A DNA stretch of 46,810 nt, taken from assembly GCA_946480465.1 (NCBI GenBank), contig CAMLJY010000052.1, forward strand, positions 1-46,810, read 5' to 3'. How positions within the stretch are numbered: position 1 is the stretch's first letter; every line of letters begins with the position of its first letter. Position numbers and translations under genes: made by a program. The stretch is from an uncultured Burkholderiales bacterium. Its GTDB lineage: Bacteria > Pseudomonadota > Gammaproteobacteria > Burkholderiales > Burkholderiaceae. Shown piece after piece: positions 41,751 to 46,810 of the stretch. The notes under the pieces are model-generated. The model did not search any database. It saw nothing but the letters and a program-made list of their open reading frames with translations, and was not told the origin of the DNA.

Positions 41751-43079
41751 TCAGGCCCCGCCGATCTCGTAGCGCTTGAGCTTGTCGTAGAGCGTCTTCT
41801 TCGGGATGCCCAGGCGCTCGGCGGCGAGCGCCACCTGGCCGTCGGCGGCGGCCAGCGCTTCGCGCAGCCACTTCTTCTCGACCAGTTCCAGGCGCCTGGG
41901 CAGCGGCAGCGGCTCCGCATCGCCGGCCGGCGGGGCCTCGCCCACGCCCAGCACCAGGCGCTCGGCGAAGCCTTTCAGCTCGCGCACGTTGCCGGGCCAG
42001 GGCCGGCCCGACCAGTCGGCCAGCTGCTGGGCCGTCCAGTCCGGCACCGGGCGCTGGTAGCGGCGGCAGGCCTGCCGCACGAAATGCGCGAGCAGCAGCG
42101 GGATGTCTTCCGCGTGCGCGCGCAGCGGCGGCAGGTCGACCGAGACGGTGGCGATGCGGTAGTACAGGTCGGCGCGGAAGCTGCCCGCGGCCGACAGCGC
42201 CGCCAGGTCGGCCTTGCTGGCGCACACCACGCGGCAATCCACCGGCACCGAGGCATTGCCGCCCAGGCGCTCGACCACGCGTTCCTGCAGCACGCGCAGC
42301 AGCTTGGCCTGCAAAGTGAGCGGCATCGATTCCAGCTCGTCCAGGAAGACGGTGCCGCCGCGCGCGAACTCGAACTTGCCGATGCGGCGCTTCTGCGCGC
42401 CGGTGAAGGCGCCGGCCTCGTGGCCGAACATCTCGCTTTCGAACATCGTCTCGGGCAGCGCCGCGCAGTTGATCGCGACGAAGGGGCCGTTGCCGCCGTT
42501 CGCCGTGCGGCCGCTGCCGGCCGCATGCAGCGCACGCGCGAGCACTTCCTTGCCGGTGCCGGTCTCGCCGTTGATCAGCACGTCGGCGCCGGTGGGGCCG
42601 ATGGTGGCGACGAACTGGCGCAGCCGCTGCATCGCCGCCGATTCGCCCAGCAGCGGGTGCACCGCCTCGCCGCCGGCATCCACCGCCGCGCGCAGGCGGC
42701 GGTTCTCCAGCACCAGGCGGCGCTTGTCCAGCGCGCGCCGCACCACCGCCACCAGGTGCTCGGCGCTGAAGGGTTTCTCGACGAAGTCGTAGGCGCCGTC
42801 GCGCATCGCCTGCACCGCCATCGCGACGTCGCCATGGCCGGTGACCAGGATCACCGGCAGCTCGCGGTCCAGCTGCATCGCCTGCTGCAGCAGGTCCAGT
42901 CCGGAGCGGCCGGGCAGGCGCACGTCGGTGACGACGATGCCATCGTAATCCGGCGTTAGCACGTCCAACGCCTCTTCCATCGTCGCCACCGCGTCCACCG
43001 CCAGGCGCGCCAGCTTCAGCGACTGCGTGGTCGCCAGCCGCACGCTGGCTTCATCCTCGACCAGAAGAACGGTGGTCAT
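41751..43079 (-). CDS. NtrC/DctD-like sigma-54 response regulator
   Basis: 442 residues. Receiver domain with LLVEDEASVR, phospho-acceptor D52 in VVTDVRLPG and FVEKPFS. The AAA+ domain has Walker A GETGTGKEV, the sigma-54 contact loop GAFTGAQ, ELESMPL and FRADLYYRI. A Fis-type HTH ends the protein (LAAERLGIPKKTLYDKLKRY). ATG 43079 overlaps the stop of the kinase gene. It activates sigma-54 promoters, and the one at 38414 is the best candidate in this window. Confidence 0.93.
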   Translation of the reverse strand: MTTVLLVEDEASVRLATTQSLKLARLAVDAVATMEEALDVLTPDYDGIVVTDVRLPGRSGLDLLQQAMQLDRELPVILVTGHGDVAMAVQAMRDGAYDFVEKPFSAEHLVAVVRRALDKRRLVLENRRLRAAVDAGGEAVHPLLGESAAMQRLRQFVATIGPTGADVLINGETGTGKEVLARALHAAGSGRTANGGNGPFVAINCAALPETMFESEMFGHEAGAFTGAQKRRIGKFEFARGGTVFLDELESMPLTLQAKLLRVLQERVVERLGGNASVPVDCRVVCASKADLAALSAAGSFRADLYYRIATVSVDLPPLRAHAEDIPLLLAHFVRQACRRYQRPVPDWTAQQLADWSGRPWPGNVRELKGFAERLVLGVGEAPPAGDAEPLPLPRRLELVEKKWLREALAAADGQVALAAERLGIPKKTLYDKLKRYEIGGA

Positions 43080-44926
43080 GTCGATTCCTGCAAGGCATCG
43101 CGGGCAGCGAGCAGCGGCAGGCGCAGGGTGAACTGCGCGCCGCCGGCGGCGTCGGCCGCTTCGAGCCGGCCGCCCATGGCCTGCACGATGGACGACGAGA
43201 TCGCCAGGCCCAGCCCCAGGCCCTGGCCCGAAGGCTTGGTGGTGAAGAAGGGTTCGAACAGCCGCCCGCGCGCCTGGGGCGCGATGCCGGGGCCGGTGTC
43301 GGTGATGGTGACGACCGCCTCCGGCGCGCCGCCCGCGCCATCGTCCAGCGACAGCGCCAGGTGCACCCGCCGCTCGTCGCAGCCGGCCACCGCGTCGAGC
43401 GCGTTCTTCAGCAGGTTCACCAGCACCTGCTCGATGCGCACCGCGTCGCCGGTCACCGGTGCGCTGGGCACGGCGGTGATCGTGAGCGTCGCCCCGTGCT
43501 GGCGGTAGTCGGCCTCCAGCAGCAGCGCGGCATTGCGGATGGACTGCGCCAGGTCCACCGGGCCGACGCCTTCGTCCGCCGCGCCGCCGCTGCGCCGCGC
43601 GAAGCCTTTCAGCTGGCCGATCAGCCGCCCCATGCGGCTGCAGGCATCGCTGATGTGGCGCAGGTTCTCGCGCACGCTGGGCACGTCGTCCTGGTCGAGG
43701 AAGGCGACCGCGTTGTCGGCGAAGGCCTTCACCGCGGTCAGCGGCTGGTTCAGCTCGTGCGTCATGCCGGCGGCCATCTGGCCCAGCATGCCCAGCTTGC
43801 CGGCCTGCACCAGCTCGTCCTGCGTGCGGCGCAGCAGGCCCTCGGCCTGCTGCAGCTCGGCGTAACGCTCGGCCAGGTCGCGGTTGGCGCGTACCAGCTC
43901 GGCGGTGCGGTCGGCGATGCGCTGCTCCAGCAGCGTCGAGGCCTCGGTCAGCGCCTGACGCGCGGCGTCCAGGCTGCGCGCATGGGCGCGTCGCTGCGAC
44001 CAGGCCCAGGCGCCCAGGGCCGCGGCCAGCACCAGCAGCGCGGTGCCCCAGGCGCTGCCGCGCGCGGCCTGGCGCGCCGGCGCGTCGTCGATGAAGAGCA
44101 TCAGCTGCCAGCCCAGCGGCCCCACCGGCCGCGACACGGTGCGGCGCGCCGCGGCCTCGGCCGGCAGCGGATCGAGGGCCTGTCCCACGTACTGCTGCGT
44201 CTCGGCGATGCGGCGCCGGGCGGCTTCGCTCAGCGGGCGCAGGCTGCGGTATTTCCAGCCGGGCTGGCTGCTGAGGAAGAGGACCCCGGCGGCATCGACC
44301 AGCGCGGCCGGCTCGTCGTTGGCACCCCAGGTGCGCTCGAAGCCGTCGAGGCTGATCTTCAGCACCACGGCGCCCAGCGGCCGGCCGTGCGGCGCCGCGG
44401 GGTCGGAGACCGGATGGGCGAGGAAATAACCCGGTTGCGCCGTGGTCGCGCCGATGCCGTAGAAGCGGCCGACGCCGCCGGCCAGCGCGTCGCGTGCATA
44501 GGGGCGGAAGGCGTAGCTGTTGCCGACGAAGGTCTGCGGCTCGCGCCAGTTGCTGGCGGCGATGGTCAGCCCGCCTTGGTCGACCACGTAGGCCGCCGCT
44601 ACCTGCGCCCGCTGCTGCACCTCGGCCAGGTACTGGTTCAGCGCCTGCACGCGCGCGGCATCGCCCGGCTGCTGCAGCCCCTGCAGCACCTCGGCCTGCA
44701 GCGAAATCACGAAGGGCAGGGTCTCGTACTTCTCCAGCGCTTGCCCCAAGTCGGCGGCCAGCGCGGCCGCGTGGCGCTCGGCCTTGGCCTGCAGCGCCTC
44801 GCTCGCGCGCTGCAGGCTGAGCTGCCAGGCCAGCATGCACAGCAGCGCCGCGGCCACCAGCCAGGCCAGTCCCAGCAGCGGGCGATGGACTCTCGGTTTC
44901 GGCAGGCTGGCGCTTAAGGAAATCAC
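43076..44926 (-). CDS. DctB-like sensor histidine kinase
   Basis: 616 residues, inner membrane. TM1 is near 15-34 (RPLLGLAWLVAAALLCMLAW), then a periplasmic double-Cache sensor (AAAYVVDQGGLTIAASNWRE, GATTAQPGYFLAHPVSD), TM2 GTALLVLAAALGAWAW, a coiled-coil linker, HisKA with GMTHELNQPLTAVK, and HATPase with NLLKNALDAV, DTGPGI and GLGLAISSSI. GTG 44926 or GTG 44935 is the start. It resembles DctB, which senses C4-dicarboxylates, but the ligand here is not established. It overlaps the regulator gene by 4 bases. Confidence 0.9.
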   Translation of the reverse strand: MISLSASLPKPRVHRPLLGLAWLVAAALLCMLAWQLSLQRASEALQAKAERHAAALAADLGQALEKYETLPFVISLQAEVLQGLQQPGDAARVQALNQYLAEVQQRAQVAAAYVVDQGGLTIAASNWREPQTFVGNSYAFRPYARDALAGGVGRFYGIGATTAQPGYFLAHPVSDPAAPHGRPLGAVVLKISLDGFERTWGANDEPAALVDAAGVLFLSSQPGWKYRSLRPLSEAARRRIAETQQYVGQALDPLPAEAAARRTVSRPVGPLGWQLMLFIDDAPARQAARGSAWGTALLVLAAALGAWAWSQRRAHARSLDAARQALTEASTLLEQRIADRTAELVRANRDLAERYAELQQAEGLLRRTQDELVQAGKLGMLGQMAAGMTHELNQPLTAVKAFADNAVAFLDQDDVPSVRENLRHISDACSRMGRLIGQLKGFARRSGGAADEGVGPVDLAQSIRNAALLLEADYRQHGATLTITAVPSAPVTGDAVRIEQVLVNLLKNALDAVAGCDERRVHLALSLDDGAGGAPEAVVTITDTGPGIAPQARGRLFEPFFTTKPSGQGLGLGLAISSSIVQAMGGRLEAADAAGGAQFTLRLPLLAARDALQEST

Positions 44927-45094
44927 GGTGCGCACGCTACTACATCGTGCAGGATCACCGAATGGACGCCGCCTGCGGGCAACACCCGAGACAGCGCGCG
45001 GCGCGCGCCGCGAGAATCCCGCCGCGGCTGAGAGCGGGCCACCGGGATGGCCGGCCCGCCCTGACGGTGCCGCGCTGGGCGATTGGGAACCGAA

Positions 45095-46273
45095 ATGACG
45101 TCGACGATGCGTGGATCCTGGGGACTGGCCCGCCGGGCCGGGTTGTTGGCCTGCGCGGTGGCCGCCGCGGTGCTGGTGGCCGGCTGCAGCCGCGAGCCCG
45201 CGACCGTGAAGATTGGCGTCGGCCAGCCGCTGTCGGGCAACCTGGGCGCGCTGGGCCAGGACATGGTCAACGGCGCCAGGATGGCCGTCGACGAGATCAA
45301 CGCCAAGGGCGGCGTGCGCATGGCCTCGGGCCGCGCCAAGCTGGAACTGGTGACGGCGGACGACAAGGCCGATGCCAAGGCCGGCGAGGCCGCGGCGCAG
45401 CAGCTGGTGGATGCCGGCATCACCGTGGCGCTGGCGCACCTGAACTCGGGCGTCAGCATGGCCGCGGCGCCGATCTACGCCAAGGCAGGCGTGCCGCAGC
45501 TGGCCATTTCCACCAAGCCGGCCTACACGCAGATGGGCCTGCCGACCACCTTGCGCCTGGTGGCCAACGACACGCTGCAGGCCCGCGCCATGGGCTCGTA
45601 CGCGGCCCAGCTGGCCGGCGCCCAGCGCTTCGCGGTGGCCGACGACGGCACGCCCTATGGCAAGGGCCTGGCCGACGATGCGGCCGCCGAAATCACGAAG
45701 CAGAAGCGCGAGGTGGCGCTGCGCCAGTCCTTCGACGACAAGCAGACCGACTTCGCCGGCTTCGTCGGCGAGTTGAAGAAGGCCAACGTCGACGTGCTGG
45801 TGACCACGCTGAACGACTTCCAGGTCGAGGCCCTGGTCAAGCAGGCCAGCGCCGCCGGCCTGGGCAAGCTGCGCATCCTGGGCGGCGACACGATCAAGAC
45901 CGACAAGCTCGCGAAGGTGGCGAACCAGGTGGCGGCGATCTACGCCACCAGCCCCATCGTCGAGGCGCGCGAGTTCCCCAACGGCAAGCCCTTCCTGCAG
46001 GGTTTCCGCGAGCGCTACAAGGGCGAGCCGGTGTACGGCGCGCACTACGCCTACGACGCGGTCTACCTGGTCGCCGACGCCATCGCCCGCAACGACAGTG
46101 CCGACCGCGCCAAGCTGCTGGAGCGGCTGAAGAACCCGAGCTTCGACGGCCAGGCGCCGGTCACCGGATCGATGCGCTTCGGGGCCGACGGCGAACAGCG
46201 TTATTCCGCGGTCGCGGTCTACCTGCTGCGCGACGGGGCGTGGCTGCCGCAGATCCGGTCAGACCGCTGGTGA
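45095..46273 (+). CDS. Amino-acid-type ABC binding lipoprotein (LivJ/LivK-like)
   Basis: 392 residues. The signal sequence ends in the lipobox AAVLVAGCSRE, so it is a lipoprotein. Type-I periplasmic-binding fold: VKIGVGQPLSGNLGALGQDM, VNGARMAVDEINAKGGVR, and DDGTPYGKGLADDAAAEI, FDDKQTDFAGFVGELKKA, ILGGDTIK. ATG 45095 follows GGGAACCG; TTG 45083 is also in frame. There are no permease or ATPase genes next to it. It is divergent from the DctB-like kinase, with a 160-base gap, so it might also serve as a ligand-presenting partner. Confidence 0.9.
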   Translation: MTSTMRGSWGLARRAGLLACAVAAAVLVAGCSREPATVKIGVGQPLSGNLGALGQDMVNGARMAVDEINAKGGVRMASGRAKLELVTADDKADAKAGEAAAQQLVDAGITVALAHLNSGVSMAAAPIYAKAGVPQLAISTKPAYTQMGLPTTLRLVANDTLQARAMGSYAAQLAGAQRFAVADDGTPYGKGLADDAAAEITKQKREVALRQSFDDKQTDFAGFVGELKKANVDVLVTTLNDFQVEALVKQASAAGLGKLRILGGDTIKTDKLAKVANQVAAIYATSPIVEAREFPNGKPFLQGFRERYKGEPVYGAHYAYDAVYLVADAIARNDSADRAKLLERLKNPSFDGQAPVTGSMRFGADGEQRYSAVAVYLLRDGAWLPQIRSDRW

Positions 46274-46332
46274 GCGGCGCCGGCAGGGCCTGCTGCGCCC
46301 GGGGCACCCCGGCGCACCCCCGGTGCGGGTGG

Positions 46333-46350
46333 GCGGCCGCGCGCGGCCGC
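46333..46350. repeat. 18-base perfect palindrome
   Basis: GCGGCCGCGCGCGGCCGC, 60 bases after the binding-protein stop. It could be a terminator stem, but no T-tract follows directly. The rest of 46274-46508 shows no gene. Confidence 0.5.
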
Positions 46351-46508
46351 ATCGAAGCCAAGATGCCGCTGAGCTGCGACTTTTTCGGGTTTGCGCGGTT
46401 TTGCTCGGGGTAAATCCGACACGCAGATCGGCGGTTCCTGCGTGATCGAGGGGGGCGGGGTGGCAAAAGTCACTCGGTCCGGCCGCCGGGACTTCCTAGC
46501 ATGCGGGC

Positions 46509-46733
46509 ATGGTTGTCCCGTTCCCCACCCCATCACGGCATGCGGCGCGTGCCGAACGCAGCGCCTTGGACGAGCTGCTGGCCCGTCTGCACGAGGCCGA
46601 CGACGACGAAGGCCTGCAGGCCGCCGTCTCCCGCATCGAGGCCGGTGATCGCGAGGCAGCGATCGCCTCGCTGCGCCGGCTGTGCGACATGCTGGCGCGG
46701 GCGCCGGCCGAGCGTCTCTACATTCCGTACTAA
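46509..46733 (+). CDS. Small helical protein, function unknown
   Basis: 74 residues, ATG 46509. It is mostly helical and acidic: ALDELLARLHEADDDEGLQA, then AAVSRIEAGDREAAIASLRR and ending in ERLYIPY. No signal peptide, no cysteine-rich motif, no recognised domain. It is convergent with a partial gene on the minus strand. Coding status rests on its good composition and codon use. Confidence 0.55.
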   Translation: MVVPFPTPSRHAARAERSALDELLARLHEADDDEGLQAAVSRIEAGDREAAIASLRRLCDMLARAPAERLYIPY

Positions 46734-46735
46734 AT

Positions 46736-46749
46736 CGGCGTTATCGCCG
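46736..46749. terminator. Weak bidirectional hairpin between convergent genes
   Basis: CGGCG-TTAT-CGCCG, a 5-base stem, 2 bases after the stop of the plus-strand gene and 2 bases before the stop of the minus-strand partial gene. Too short to be certain. Confidence 0.35.
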
Positions 46750-46751
46750 GT

Positions 46752-46810
46752 TCAGTAGGCGACCTCGAAGCGCTGGCCGCGGAATTCGAACACCGCGCTG
46801 CGCAGGCGGA
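46752..46810 (-). CDS. Partial C-terminal end of an unknown protein
   Basis: Only the last 18 residues lie in the window (RLRSAVFEFRGQRFEVAY, then TGA at 46752-46754). The frame is open to the window edge with coding-like codons. Family cannot be assigned. Confidence 0.5.
   Translation of the reverse strand, partial: RLRSAVFEFRGQRFEVAY

Noticed and set aside
46273..46350. Strong terminator after the binding lipoprotein gene
   Set aside because: The palindrome lacks a following T-tract, so it is reported only as a repeat.

Overview
The window is very GC-rich, with the codon bias, gene families and promoter types of a beta-proteobacterium of the order Burkholderiales, probably near the Rubrivivax/Roseateles/Leptothrix group. 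Supporting signs are a Bug/TctC-type binding protein, DctB/DctD-like sigma-54 signalling, ThuE-type sugar transport and dense antisense shadow frames. This placement is inferred from gene content; no rRNA or tRNA is present.

Positions 1-6900 are a type VI secretion (T6SS) accessory island. It holds a PoNe-like PD-(D/E)xK DNase toxin with a PoNi (DUF1910/DUF1911) immunity protein whose C-terminus looks grafted from another immunity family. Next comes a VgrG remnant lacking its spike domain, then a predicted peptidoglycan metallopeptidase effector split by a coiled coil, then a periplasmic immunity candidate. Two near-identical copies of an unknown ~128-residue gene lie as direct repeats around the VgrG/effector/immunity cassette, so it looks like a module that was duplicated or could be looped out.

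Positions 7067-11324 hold two divergent regulator/enzyme pairs: SDR oxidoreductase with LysR, and alpha/beta hydrolase with LysR. Positions 11480-22609 form one functional block. An OmpR-type regulator and a hybrid histidine kinase lead into a ThuE-like sugar-binding protein, two permeases, an ATPase, a GH65 disaccharide phosphorylase and beta-phosphoglucomutase: import of an intact alpha-linked disaccharide, phosphorolysis, and conversion of beta-glucose-1-phosphate to glucose-6-phosphate.

Positions 22709-28259 run on the minus strand. They encode a Clp-N-domain protein with a small HTH regulator behind twin palindromic operators, a periplasmic zinc protease, two L,D-transpeptidase-like paralogues, a Ser/Thr-rich secreted protein, a GNAT-like protein, a 48-residue membrane peptide and an SRPBCC protein. 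Positions 28351-32147 hold a lipoprotein esterase and a TonB-dependent receptor.

Positions 32564-46810 are mixed metabolic and exported functions: a saccharopine-dehydrogenase-like protein, a subtilase, a beta-helix lipoprotein, a Bug binding protein behind a near-consensus sigma-54 promoter, an acyl-CoA thioesterase, a fatty acid desaturase with a perfect palindromic operator, a DctB/DctD-like two-component system, and a divergent amino-acid-type binding lipoprotein. No CRISPR array, insertion sequence, tRNA or rRNA was found.
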